From: CAZVBV01 sp964513975
GTDB lineage: Bacteria > Patescibacteriota > Gracilibacteria > UBA4473
Reading direction: 5' to 3'
Assembly: GCA_964513975.1 (NCBI GenBank)
Contig: CAZEON010000030.1
Location: 1-14,709, forward strand
Length of the DNA: 14,709 nt
In this document: positions 1 to 8,645 of the stretch, piece by piece
Numbering within the stretch: position 1 is the stretch's first letter
How the letters are laid out: each line of letters opens with the position of its first letter
Made by a program: the position numbers and the translations under genes
Notes under the pieces: model-generated
Database searches by the model: none
Told to the model about the DNA's origin: nothing
Seen by the model: only the letters and a program-made list of their open reading frames with translations

Positions 1-1
1 C

Positions 2-571
2 AAGTCAACAGAAGAAGTCTTTTCTTTTGACCAACTGGTGGACGCGTTTGATTTGAGCAATGTAAACCCCGGAGCCGCACAATATAATTTTGATAAAATG
101 AAATGGTTTAATACGCATTGGATTCGGAGCATTGGCATCGAAACGTTGGCGAAACATTTTGAGAAATTCGCAGGCGCGTCTTGTGATGAAAAGATATTAG
201 ATGTCGCTCGTGAAAAAAGCCGAGATCTTCATGACATAACGACACAGCTTGAATACCTTCTTGATGATCCTGGAATTGATACTAAGCTTCTCCTCAGTGA
301 GAAAATGAACATTGATCAGACTATGGTGCAGAAGGTGTTACCAGCGATTCAGACGATGCTAGAGGAAGTGAGTGAGAATGAATTTAATCGTGAAAAAATA
401 AGAGAAGTCGCAACCAAAAAAATTGCCGAACTCGGTGTAAAGAATGGACAGTTTTTATCTCCTTTCCGAATCATACTTTCCAACCGCCCCGTTTCCGTAG
501 GACCGTTTGAGATTGCTGAAGTGCTTGGAAAAGAGGAGGCATTGCGACGAATTAAAAGGGCACAAGAATGA
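2..571 (+). CDS. gltX: Glutamyl-tRNA synthetase, C-terminal part (5' truncated by window edge)
   Basis: The frame is open from the first bases of the window and ends at a TGA, giving 189 residues of a protein that begins outside. GltX charges tRNA-Glu (and tRNA-Gln in many bacteria) with glutamate in the cytosol. The visible part matches the family's C-terminal anticodon-binding, all-helical region. It opens with a segment of the form EEVFSFDQLVDAFDLSNVNP followed by YNFDKMKWFNTHWIR, corresponding to the family's usual 'F-x-L-x-x-L-x-x-x-F-x-L' and 'KL-x-W-x-N-x-x-Y-I-R' stretches. It closes with LGKEEALRRIKRAQE, the normal GltX terminus. The catalytic HIGH and KMSKS motifs lie upstream and cannot be seen. 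The GTG at 38 is an internal valine codon, not a start, because homology continues in frame before it. The TGA stop at the expected family end supports the standard genetic code. The identification is firm; whether it is discriminating or non-discriminating cannot be judged from this part. Confidence 0.93.
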   Translation, partial: KSTEEVFSFDQLVDAFDLSNVNPGAAQYNFDKMKWFNTHWIRSIGIETLAKHFEKFAGASCDEKILDVAREKSRDLHDITTQLEYLLDDPGIDTKLLLSEKMNIDQTMVQKVLPAIQTMLEEVSENEFNREKIREVATKKIAELGVKNGQFLSPFRIILSNRPVSVGPFEIAEVLGKEEALRRIKRAQE

Positions 572-665
572 GAACGGGAATGTGAAATTCAAAATATTAA
601 AGGTTAAAATAAATCTCAAATTCTAATTTTAAAATGTAGATTCAAAGTTTTTTTACATTTTACCT
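572..665. other. AT-rich spacer after gltX, no gene
   Basis: This stretch is very AT-rich and without coding potential. It contains an A/T-only-rich inverted repeat, TAAAATGTA at 630-638 and TACATTTTA at 654-662, with a T-run in the loop rather than after the stem, so it is not a canonical terminator. Similar low-complexity 'aaattcaaaat' tracts are common between genes in AT-rich uncultured bacteria (general knowledge). No GC-rich terminator follows gltX here. Confidence 0.5.
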
Positions 666-746
666 TTAAGGAAACACTGAAAAAGTCTTTTCCTCATCTA
701 ACCTCTCCCAAGGTTTGGGGGTAACGGCTTAAAAGCCTGCTTGCTT

Positions 747-833
747 TCACTCTAGGATAAATTTCTCATCACTATCGTTCTTCGGATCATGGTGCTCTAA
801 ATACGCTTGAATCATTTTGTCTGTTATCTTCTT
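747..833 (-). pseudogene. Possible decayed coding remnant inside the repeat element
   Basis: On the minus strand, 28 sense codons bounded by stops read KKITDKMIQAYLEHHDPKND and then SDEKFILE before a TGA. The composition (charged, amphipathic helix followed by an acidic end) is protein-like rather than random. It could be the last codons of a lost transposase of the element, but I do not recognise a family with certainty. The reading frame is interrupted immediately upstream by TAA, and no extension is found in neighbouring frames. No start or ribosome-binding site was identified. Treat as a weak hint only. Confidence 0.2.
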
Positions 834-902
834 TTATGTCGGAGCGGGTGTGTCAGCAGATCACCCGGTTCATGACATTTCATATTATCAGTTTAAACGT
901 TG

Positions 903-939
903 CGGAACCGGTCAGAGACCAGTTCCGACTTTTATTTTT
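903..939 (+). terminator. Hairpin followed by T-rich tract (possible terminator or element palindrome)
   Basis: CGGAACCGGTC (903-913) and GACCAGTTCCG (917-927) form an 11-bp stem with one mismatch and a three-base loop. A T-rich run follows at 928-939. On the minus-strand RNA the mismatch becomes a G-U pair, so the stem is fully paired there. No gene ends just before it on the + strand, so it may be a structural palindrome of the surrounding element rather than a working terminator. Confidence 0.35.
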
Positions 940-1075
940 GCCACGAAAATATGTGTAGCAACTGAAAGCCTCGCCTTGAAAAGGCGTAGCTTGAGCTAGC
1001 GACTGAGACCAGTCAAATTTTTATCATCATATTACTTGTCATAGTGCAGGAATTTTATTCTTTTTTTTATCCAAC

Positions 1076-1111
1076 AAAAAAGTCTTTAGCAGATTTCCTG
1101 AGAGACTTTTT
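1076..1111. terminator. Bidirectional rho-independent-type terminator
   Basis: The arms AAAAAGTCT (1077-1085) and AGACTTTTT (1103-1111) are perfectly complementary, with an inner CAG/CTG pairing at 1090-1092 and 1098-1100. Each strand has a run of T at the distal side of the stem. On the minus strand it lies about 90 bases past the stop of the giant surface-protein gene and is the best candidate for that transcript's end. It sits inside the inverted-repeat element, so the element may be supplying the terminator. Confidence 0.6.
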
Positions 1112-1173
1112 GACTTTTTAGCTTTTAAACTTTTCGACTAAATCAGTGTTTCCTTAACCTTTGGTATTATTTT

Positions 1174-4100
1174 CTACCGACTCTCTCTCAGTGTTCCCGG
1201 CTTTTGAAGTCGCTTTATATTTGAGTTAGGATTATGAATCTGCATCGGAGAACGATCCGTATTTGGATCAGCAGGATTCCATGAATTTCGTGTTGGAAGA
1301 TACAGTCTCTCTTTCTTTTCTTCTTTATAATACTTTCGTGCCCGAAGATGTGTTTGTACATCTGATCGTTTTATTTCACGAGTTCCGAGTCTCGCGTTCC
1401 TTGAATCGTCCTCTCCTCTGAATTTCTTTAATAATCGTTGAAAAGCATTCCCTGGTTTCAGTGTTTCTTTTTTATATTCCACGGCTTGGACAAACCATGT
1501 AGAAAACTCCCCACGAGTAAGGGCTTTGTTGTGATAAAAGAACCGCCCTGATAGAAAATTATCAAACCATCCTGCTTGCTTCACTGCGACAATGATCGGT
1601 GCAAGTGGGTCTGTTTTTACAACGTCTACATAGGAAACATTTGTTGCTTTCTGGTTCACTTCTAGTGGAAAGACTTCTGTCATTGCCAAGAGTACTTCTT
1701 GTCGTGTTGGTGCTTTTTCATACTTAATTTTTGTATCAATAATCCCCCTCTTGAGTGCTGTGTAAAAGAGTTTGCTTTCTGTTTTATTTTCAAGTGGAAG
1801 GTTCTCTATTCTCGGAAGATTTGTATTTTGTAGCGATTCATAACTTTCAGACTGGATACAGTTTGCTGCAAATAATAATTGTAATACCTGACTCCAGGTT
1901 GTTTTGTCATTTACACGGAATTCGTTTTCGTCATTCGCTCCCATTATCCCATATGAGTGCATTTTCATAATATCAGAAGCGTAGGAGTGTCGAGGAGAAA
2001 CATCTTTAAATTGAGCTGTTGTAGCCACTTCGTCAAGACATATTTCCCTTTCTATCGCAGAAGAAAGATAATTTCCCCCCGCTTTTCGCTCCCTTCGTTC
2101 CGCACCCAGAAGCCCTGTTACTCGTTGAGCCACGGATGGCTGAACTTTGAATTCTTCTGTACTGAGTCGTCCAGCTTTATAGCCGACAAAAACCTCTCGT
2201 CCAAATTTATCTTTTTGGGTAATGATTTTACTCTTTATTCCCTTGTTGAGCTCCTTCGCTTGTTTGAGGGCAAATGCGTATCCTTTTTCTGCTACTTTTA
2301 GTAATTCTCCTTGTGTCATTCCAATCCAATGAATTCCTGTTTCTCCACTCGCTGGAATATCTATTATTCCATCTTCTCCCTGTATTTGTGTTGAATCTGT
2401 AATTTGAACAAGGAACGGCGAGATTCTCAAATCTACTCGTTCTAACTGAATTGTTCGCTCGTCTTTCAAGTATGCTCTGTTGTAAATTTTAACCAAATAT
2501 TCTTTCATTCCTGGAATATTAAGGAGATATTCTCCATTTGAATCTGTCGTGGTCATGTATTCATCTTCTCCATCAATAAATTTCACGATAATGCTATGAA
2601 TTGGAACGCTGTCCTCATTCATCACCTGTCCACTTACATATACTCCTCGTTCTACATCGATAATTTGTGACGTAAGAGCATTCGTTTGGTCGATTGCAAG
2701 AATCTGTGTTTCGATAAATGTATTTGGAAATGTAAGTGTCGCTGCCCCACTTCCGTCCATCGTATTCTGTACCAAGGGGTTAAGGTTTCCATTTTGAATT
2801 TCAAAAACTTCTATTTTTGCATTTAATTTCCCCGTCATTGTAAGATCTATGAATCCCTGAATAAATAACTGATTATTGATAAGATTTCCAAAGATAGGAT
2901 TCTCACCAATTGCTGATACATGAATAATGATGTTTGAAGTCTCCACTAATTGTCCCTGTCCATGGATAAATTCTGCCGAAAGAGCGTGGTTCACTTCAAG
3001 AGCCAAATCCAACTCAATAGATACTCGTCCAGATGCATCTGCTTTTCCTGTTCCAATTACTGTTCCTATTGAATTTTTCACGGCCACACTTTGTCCTACT
3101 GGAGCTTTTGCAATAAATGTAAATGGAGAGTTTGTTGTTTTGAGAGTAGTTGTCTGTGGGAAAAGAAGGATTGTTCTGTGATCTCCAGAATCATTTCCAT
3201 CTGTTCCATCATCATATTCCACCCCATCGGCAATACTGTCTCCATCAGAATCCGCATTGGTTGGATTCGTGTCACTCTGATATTCCTGAAGATTCGTTCT
3301 ATCATCTGAATCAACGTCTGTGCTCGCATCTGCATCGCTATTTTTGTCCAAACCATAAAGATCCTCCCACCAATCTGGCATTCCGTCAGTATCCGTATCT
3401 GCTGGTTGATTCGTCGCCACCTTTACACTTTCCTCGTTTCCAAGGTTATCCACTGAGAAATATTTCACTGTAAAGTAGTCTCCAATGAAAGTGATATCAT
3501 CTGAAAGAATTGATGTTCCTTCAGCACTAAGCACTGTCGGGGTCGTTCCGTCTGTCGTATAGTAGGTATTGGAAATTCCAGAGCTCACTGGGGCATCGCT
3601 TGGAGTAAGAGTAATCGTGAATGGTGTACTTGCAGGAACGGTCGTCGGCGCATCATCCACGGTAACAGGAACCGTTCGGTCTACTTTTACTGTTAGAATT
3701 GTACTTTCTATCTGATTTCCAGCGTTGTCTGTTGTTATCACTTTGAAACTATACTGTCCATCACGGGCTATTCCATCAACAGCTCCATTGCTGGTGAAAT
3801 AATAGGTACCCGTGTCTGGTGATGTTGCTTTCGTAGAAATCTGAGTGAAATCAAAATCATTTGTTCCCGATAATGCACCATCTCCATTTTGATCAAAACG
3901 AGCATAGGTTGTAATCGATGCTACTCCAGAATGAACATCTGTTCCTGATGAAGTAAATTCATGTGAATCACTGGTTACAAATCCATTATTCGTTGTAAGA
4001 TTGAGATCGGAAGTAAACTGAGCCGCTGGAGCCAACGTATCTACTTTGATATTAATATCTTGTGTTGTTTCTGCTTTTCCTGCTTCATCGGTCGCATAAA

Positions 4101-7100
4101 AGCTCAGTGTGTTGGTTCCATTTGTACTAAAAGGAATCGGGGCTGCATAGGGTGTCATTCCAGCCGTATTTTTATTGTAGAAAATGTCTGCCACACCTGA
4201 TGTGCTATCTGTACCGCTGAGTATCACCGTTACGGGAACGTCATACCAACCCGCTCCATTTGCTGTTCCAGATATCACACTTGCCGTAACAGGCGCTGTT
4301 TTATCAATGAGAACTGACATTGCACTGGAATAAGCCCCAAGTGTTTCGAGTGCATTTCGTGCTCGTACTTGATAGGTGTACGTCTCTCCGTCAGTTTTTA
4401 CTTCTGTATCGGAATACATCGTTGTATCCCCATCAGCTGTCGTGTGAATCAATGTTCCACCCCTGAATATTTCATAGGCATTAATATTTGTTACATCAGT
4501 TGCCAGCAACCAGTCAATCGTCACTGTGTCTGTATTAGCATAAGAAATCATATTCGCGAGTGGTGGAGGATATGTTTCAGATGAATTCACAGAAAATTGC
4601 ATTGTACTCGTTTCTGTTTCAAGACTGGATTTATTTTGTGCGATAATTTTATAAACATAAAACTTATTGTCTTCTGTGGTGCTGTCGACAAAGACTGTAT
4701 CTGTGGTTGTTCCAATAGAGCGAAAATCTACAAATAGCTCTGGGATCATGTAACCAGTGGCAGCATACACTGCATCTTCTCTATAAATTTCATAGATATT
4801 TAAGCCAGATTCCTCATCAGATGAAGCGGACCACATAATAATTTGATCTCCTGATGGTGATGGGTTTTGATTTTGGGAGAGTGTAAAATCTGCTGGTGCT
4901 GTCGTATCAATAAATGTTCCCGCGCTATACACAAAATCTGATTTTCGTGCGACGGTATCTACGGCCTTCACTCTCGCAAAGTATCGTTTATTGTGCGTTC
5001 CAATATATTGTTTACTTGATAAAAGATAGTGATTGTTTTCATAGACAATGGTCGAAAATTCATAATCTTCGGCAATTTGTACTTCATAATGGTCAATTCC
5101 CGATCCTCCGTTGTCTGAAAAGCCACCCCAAGAAAACATTAATCCTGTTTCTGATACATAATCTCCATCGTTCCCCACTGTTCCAACCGTCGGGGCACTC
5201 GTATCGACAATCGTAGAAACACTTTCAGAAAAAGCTGTCTCTGTACTATCTATATCCCGTAGTTTTACACGAATATAATACGTTTGCCCGTCTGTTAGAT
5301 TTTGAAATGTATAGGATGTTTCAGGAATCCATCCCGAATTCTGAGCAATGGTTTCAAAATTTTCTCCTGTTGAAATTTCTGCATAAAATTGTGCATTTAA
5401 CATATTTGTTGCCCATGTTGCTGTAATTTCATTGGCTGCTGTAAAGGCCGGAAGGATGTTTACCGTTGGAGGTCCTACAACAATGGTTCCTACCACTAGG
5501 AACGATTGTTCTGAATCGACATTTGAAGCATTGGCTCCGATATATGCCCGAGTATAGAGCGTATAAAATCCTTCTTCAAAGGTAAGTGATACCGTCTGCC
5601 ATGTTCCCACACCTTCTGTTACTTCTGCAAATCCACGAGGCGTATCTTCTCCGAGAACAAAGATTGCTACCCGACTCGGGGTTGTCCCTTTCCACAAAGG
5701 GTCTCCTGTTCCTGAAAGTGTGTATGTATATTCATCTTCTGCGTCACGGAGAATTGATGTAATAACAGGCTGATCAATTGGAACGCTATCATCATTATCT
5801 TGATCCACTCCTAATATATTTCCTTCTAAGTCTTTATATAAATTTTTCAATCCGTCCCCATCAATGTCTTCTGTTCCCGATTCATAAATATAAAACGTTC
5901 GATCACTCGATGTTATCGTTGAAGCGTTCGCTCCCATGTACGTTCTCGCAAAAATAGTATGTGCCCCCTCTGTCATGGTTGCATTACATTCCCATGCACT
6001 GATATAGGTTGGTGCAATACTCGTAAGTCCTTCCTGTGTTGATACCAGAGAGGATGTATCTGTAGAGGTATTTAATTCTGTAATTCCTGTAATCGTAAGA
6101 ATGTGTGCTTTATTTCTGAGTCGATCCTGAACAATATCAATCACTTCTGCCGAAGATGTTTGCAACATTGTTGTTGCGTTTTCGGTAAACCATCCATTTG
6201 TCGTATTGTAAAAATTTAAGACTTGATCACTTGTATAAACAGCATCCGCTACAAACGGAAGTGCTACCGATCCTGTGAAATATTCATCATCATATCCATA
6301 CCCAATGCGCAGATCCTCTGCCACACTCACTAAATTCCCTGTATGGGAAATAACATCTTCCAGTACTCCATTTCTGTATACGCGAATATTCGTTCCATCA
6401 TATGTTCCAACGATAAATTCCCACGTGTCGGCTACAGGCATGGTTTGAACCGAGGCCGCCTGAAATCCTTGATCCGTTTGAATTCCAAAGAAATACGGAT
6501 CATAGGAGAGTGGATAATTAAAGAAATTGTCTCCCGCAGAAAGAAAATAACTTCTACTTTCGATCGATTCCCCATGTGAAAGAAGTTTTTGATATGGTCC
6601 CGTTCCTCCTGTTGTGGGTCGTTTAATCCACATTCCAACCGTTAACTGATCTCCTGTAACGTTGAAATCCGTATCGCTCGAACTTAAGTAATTTGAACTT
6701 CCATCAAAGGTGAATTTTTGCATTTCCGTTCCCGTGTTGGCAGCACTGATAGCTACGCTTTCATTGTTCGTGAGATCATTTCTTGCCATACTCCAATCTG
6801 AGACTGAATTGAAAAGGAAAAGTTTTTCGGTTCCCAGTAAGTCAAATGTGGAATATGTCGGCGTGATATATCGATATGACCTATAATATATTCCCTCATT
6901 TGTAAACAAAGTCGCCACCTCTGTTGCTGAAAGGGCTCGATTATAGAGTCGAACATCTTTCATCTTTCCATCGAAAAAGTTGGTAATTTTTCCTATCAAC
7001 ACATTACTCGAATCTATTGCTGTATCTGTTGTAATGACGATGTGCCGCCAATTTGTATCGACTGTTGTGCTCGTTTCTCCGTCAACGTAAATTGAAGGAG

Positions 7101-8556
7101 TGTCGAATCCTGGTGCACTTAGTGTTCCTGATGTTGTCTTGATGGTGTGCGTTCCTCCATCAAGATCAATAATATCTTCCGTTGTGGTGGTGGACTCTAT
7201 CCAGAAACTCACTGTTTTTATTGATTGTTCTACCTCGTCGAGTGTTATGAAATCAGCAGTCCCATCGAGTGTTATTTCGTTACTCGCAACGGTTGGACTT
7301 CCGCTCACCGTTCCGGGTACGTATACATTTGAAGCAATGCCCGACAAGCTCCCAAATGTTTCTTTATACATCATTCCCGATTCAATCTGTGAATACCCTC
7401 TTGATATTTGTGTCAGTCCTTTCGAGTGTCCTACAAAATCTTCATAAACAACGTTTACCAATCCAAAGTCAAAATTTACACTCGTAGAAATATCTTCCTC
7501 TTCTGTCCACCCATCCCCTAGGCTCGTCACGGAAATTGTTGAAATAAAAGTCTCCTCATCGATTCCATAAAGAAGTTTGTTGTCATCTGTAATCGATGTT
7601 CCATCAACAGATGCTGTCGTTTTAGAAACCACGGTTCCGTCTGTAGCATTGTAAACCGACATTCCCGTCGCTGTTCCCACAACAACATAATCTTTTGTAT
7701 TAATGGTTTTTGAATACACATCGGTCACGCTATCTCCTGCGATTGCTGGTATCGAAACTGTTGTCAGTATTTCTGTAAAAGAATCTGTTACAAAATCATA
7801 AATATACAACCCAGTTGGTGTTCCCGCAAAAATGACTCCATTTTTTGCACTGAAGGAGGTTATCCCTTCCACAGAAAAACTTTTCCAAAAGCTTTGTTTC
7901 TCTGCGTCAAAAATAGAAAGTGTGTCGGCTGTTGCTATCAAAAGCACTTGTGTGGGAAACGCAGGAGTTCCACATCGATCATCAGTTCCATCTCGAGGAT
8001 CATCATTTTCATCAATAATTTCGTCTTTGTTGTCATCGTCACCCGTTCGGTAATCACAAATACTATCCCCTCCGTCATCTTTTGTTTCAGAGAACCACGT
8101 AACTCCGCTTCCACGATTTGATCGCCAAGATCCATCTGAAGAATCCAGACGAGTATCGTAAAACCATTGTGCAGATATATTACTTGCAAGAAGCTCTACT
8201 GCATCTATTTTTCCATAGCTAACGCTTCCCGTTGAAACCCCATTCCCAGTAATTTCATCCGTACACAGTTGTGTACTCAACTCAAATACACGTGTCGTCG
8301 TCCCTGCTTCTCCCTTTCCAGAAAATACTGCATTGAGATCGAGATCAAAAACTGCCTGCCTTTGTTTTGGAGTAATTATGTACGGCGTGGCAAGCATAAT
8401 TGAATCTGTATTATCGATTTCACTTGATAATCCATCGCCATCACTATCGACTGCAAAAGTCGGAAAAACGCATAGACAAGCCAAAAAAACAAAACCCATA
8501 AAAACCGCTGTCTTTCGTCGAAACGATGGGGGTCTTTTTTGGAGTGTAAAAATCAT
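1174..8556 (-). CDS. Giant secreted multidomain surface protein with LamG-like, FN3/Ig, TSP3 and SLH modules
   Basis: A 2460-residue exported protein, probably an S-layer-attached adhesin or cell-surface scaffold (inference). A signal peptide (basic FRRK, then a hydrophobic run to about residue 35, PTFA before the mature VDSDGDG) is followed by calcium-type Asp loops near 37-51 and 175-198. Next come a propeller-like region (~203-373), two concanavalin/LamG-like domains (~420-560 and ~615-790), Ig-like modules with a third DxDGDG loop near 896, and four FN3-like domains (~1026-1416). Then follow an OmpL47-like Ig domain (~1416-1509), another Ig-like domain, a chitobiase-C-terminal-like domain (~1623-1716), TSP3-type calcium repeats (~1719-1785), a carboxypeptidase-regulatory-like fold (~1966-2043), three SLH modules (~2182-2234, 2264-2298, 2309-2361) and a basic tail of about 100 residues. 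The start at 8556 is preferred over the ATG at 8589 because AAGGG lies 7 bases before it. Domain boundaries are read by eye. The overall class is secure; ligand and exact role are unknown. Confidence 0.85.
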   Translation of the reverse strand: MIFTLQKRPPSFRRKTAVFMGFVFLACLCVFPTFAVDSDGDGLSSEIDNTDSIMLATPYIITPKQRQAVFDLDLNAVFSGKGEAGTTTRVFELSTQLCTDEITGNGVSTGSVSYGKIDAVELLASNISAQWFYDTRLDSSDGSWRSNRGSGVTWFSETKDDGGDSICDYRTGDDDNKDEIIDENDDPRDGTDDRCGTPAFPTQVLLIATADTLSIFDAEKQSFWKSFSVEGITSFSAKNGVIFAGTPTGLYIYDFVTDSFTEILTTVSIPAIAGDSVTDVYSKTINTKDYVVVGTATGMSVYNATDGTVVSKTTASVDGTSITDDNKLLYGIDEETFISTISVTSLGDGWTEEEDISTSVNFDFGLVNVVYEDFVGHSKGLTQISRGYSQIESGMMYKETFGSLSGIASNVYVPGTVSGSPTVASNEITLDGTADFITLDEVEQSIKTVSFWIESTTTTEDIIDLDGGTHTIKTTSGTLSAPGFDTPSIYVDGETSTTVDTNWRHIVITTDTAIDSSNVLIGKITNFFDGKMKDVRLYNRALSATEVATLFTNEGIYYRSYRYITPTYSTFDLLGTEKLFLFNSVSDWSMARNDLTNNESVAISAANTGTEMQKFTFDGSSNYLSSSDTDFNVTGDQLTVGMWIKRPTTGGTGPYQKLLSHGESIESRSYFLSAGDNFFNYPLSYDPYFFGIQTDQGFQAASVQTMPVADTWEFIVGTYDGTNIRVYRNGVLEDVISHTGNLVSVAEDLRIGYGYDDEYFTGSVALPFVADAVYTSDQVLNFYNTTNGWFTENATTMLQTSSAEVIDIVQDRLRNKAHILTITGITELNTSTDTSSLVSTQEGLTSIAPTYISAWECNATMTEGAHTIFARTYMGANASTITSSDRTFYIYESGTEDIDGDGLKNLYKDLEGNILGVDQDNDDSVPIDQPVITSILRDAEDEYTYTLSGTGDPLWKGTTPSRVAIFVLGEDTPRGFAEVTEGVGTWQTVSLTFEEGFYTLYTRAYIGANASNVDSEQSFLVVGTIVVGPPTVNILPAFTAANEITATWATNMLNAQFYAEISTGENFETIAQNSGWIPETSYTFQNLTDGQTYYIRVKLRDIDSTETAFSESVSTIVDTSAPTVGTVGNDGDYVSETGLMFSWGGFSDNGGSGIDHYEVQIAEDYEFSTIVYENNHYLLSSKQYIGTHNKRYFARVKAVDTVARKSDFVYSAGTFIDTTAPADFTLSQNQNPSPSGDQIIMWSASSDEESGLNIYEIYREDAVYAATGYMIPELFVDFRSIGTTTDTVFVDSTTEDNKFYVYKIIAQNKSSLETETSTMQFSVNSSETYPPPLANMISYANTDTVTIDWLLATDVTNINAYEIFRGGTLIHTTADGDTTMYSDTEVKTDGETYTYQVRARNALETLGAYSSAMSVLIDKTAPVTASVISGTANGAGWYDVPVTVILSGTDSTSGVADIFYNKNTAGMTPYAAPIPFSTNGTNTLSFYATDEAGKAETTQDINIKVDTLAPAAQFTSDLNLTTNNGFVTSDSHEFTSSGTDVHSGVASITTYARFDQNGDGALSGTNDFDFTQISTKATSPDTGTYYFTSNGAVDGIARDGQYSFKVITTDNAGNQIESTILTVKVDRTVPVTVDDAPTTVPASTPFTITLTPSDAPVSSGISNTYYTTDGTTPTVLSAEGTSILSDDITFIGDYFTVKYFSVDNLGNEESVKVATNQPADTDTDGMPDWWEDLYGLDKNSDADASTDVDSDDRTNLQEYQSDTNPTNADSDGDSIADGVEYDDGTDGNDSGDHRTILLFPQTTTLKTTNSPFTFIAKAPVGQSVAVKNSIGTVIGTGKADASGRVSIELDLALEVNHALSAEFIHGQGQLVETSNIIIHVSAIGENPIFGNLINNQLFIQGFIDLTMTGKLNAKIEVFEIQNGNLNPLVQNTMDGSGAATLTFPNTFIETQILAIDQTNALTSQIIDVERGVYVSGQVMNEDSVPIHSIIVKFIDGEDEYMTTTDSNGEYLLNIPGMKEYLVKIYNRAYLKDERTIQLERVDLRISPFLVQITDSTQIQGEDGIIDIPASGETGIHWIGMTQGELLKVAEKGYAFALKQAKELNKGIKSKIITQKDKFGREVFVGYKAGRLSTEEFKVQPSVAQRVTGLLGAERRERKAGGNYLSSAIEREICLDEVATTAQFKDVSPRHSYASDIMKMHSYGIMGANDENEFRVNDKTTWSQVLQLLFAANCIQSESYESLQNTNLPRIENLPLENKTESKLFYTALKRGIIDTKIKYEKAPTRQEVLLAMTEVFPLEVNQKATNVSYVDVVKTDPLAPIIVAVKQAGWFDNFLSGRFFYHNKALTRGEFSTWFVQAVEYKKETLKPGNAFQRLLKKFRGEDDSRNARLGTREIKRSDVQTHLRARKYYKEEKKERLYLPTRNSWNPADPNTDRSPMQIHNPNSNIKRLQKPGTLRESR

Positions 8557-8563
8557 AATTTTT

Positions 8564-8568
8564 CCCTT
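8564..8568 (-). promoter_or_regulatory. Ribosome-binding site that decides the start of the giant surface-protein gene
   Basis: On the minus strand AAGGG sits 7 bases before the ATG at 8556-8554. The alternative in-frame ATG at 8589 has no comparable site. It would also coincide with the transcription start predicted from the TACAAT box at 8595-8600. Beginning at 8556 gives a better-shaped signal peptide with a shorter n-region. Confidence 0.6.
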
Positions 8569-8594
8569 ATTTGGGATACAAAAACGCATCTTGA

Positions 8595-8623
8595 ATTGTA
8601 TGGCTCTCTGACAGAAAACGCAA
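8595..8623 (-). promoter_or_regulatory. Candidate sigma-70-type promoter for the giant surface-protein gene
   Basis: On the minus strand, TTGCGT (8618-8623) and TACAAT (8595-8600) are separated by 17 bases. The -10 box matches the consensus at 5 of 6 positions; the -35 box matches weakly (about 3 of 6). The predicted start near 8588 leaves a leader of about 30 bases before the ATG at 8556, which carries the AAGGG site. Confidence 0.4.
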
Positions 8624-8645
8624 AAAAAATCCTGCTTGAAAAAAT

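Larger units (their letters stand above)
666..1157. mobile_element. Inverted-repeat-bounded, hairpin-rich element (MITE-like or IS remnant)
   Basis: The ends are a perfect 15-bp inverted repeat: TTAAGGAAACACTGA at 666-680 and its reverse complement at 1143-1157. After three mismatched positions the match resumes with AGTC (685-687 region and 1136-1139). The element is about 490 bp and has no convincing intact gene. Candidate target duplications are a TA dinucleotide at each edge, or the hexamer ACCTTT at 662-667 and 1157-1162; both are short enough to be chance. Inside are at least six small hairpins: 707-719, 726-737, 903-927, 972-986, 987-998 and 1001-1014. There is also a strong bidirectional terminator at 1076-1111, and the string GAGACCAGT occurs twice (915 and 1005). 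Length, terminal repeats and lack of a transposase fit a miniature inverted-repeat element or the shell of a decayed insertion sequence. The family cannot be named from sequence alone. Confidence 0.55.

Noticed and set aside
38..571. GTG at 38 as the start of a separate small gene
   Set aside because: The same frame is open to the window edge and the residues before the GTG match GltX, so this is an internal codon of a truncated gltX.
2..571. Alternative code with UGA as glycine
   Set aside because: gltX stops with TGA exactly at the family's usual C-terminus, and the conserved proteins use only normal glycine codons.
817..999. A 60-codon + strand reading frame
   Set aside because: It runs through several hairpins of the repeat element, has no ribosome-binding site or recognisable protein features, and its composition is not protein-like.
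666..1157. CRISPR array
   Set aside because: The hairpins differ in sequence and spacing; there is no regular repeat-spacer pattern.
8557..8589. ATG at 8589 as the start of the giant surface protein
   Set aside because: No ribosome-binding site precedes it, it coincides with the predicted transcription start, and the ATG at 8556 has AAGGG at ideal spacing.
1755..8611. Several + strand and alternate minus frames over the giant gene
   Set aside because: They are shadows of the long coding frame, lack start signals and show no domain features.
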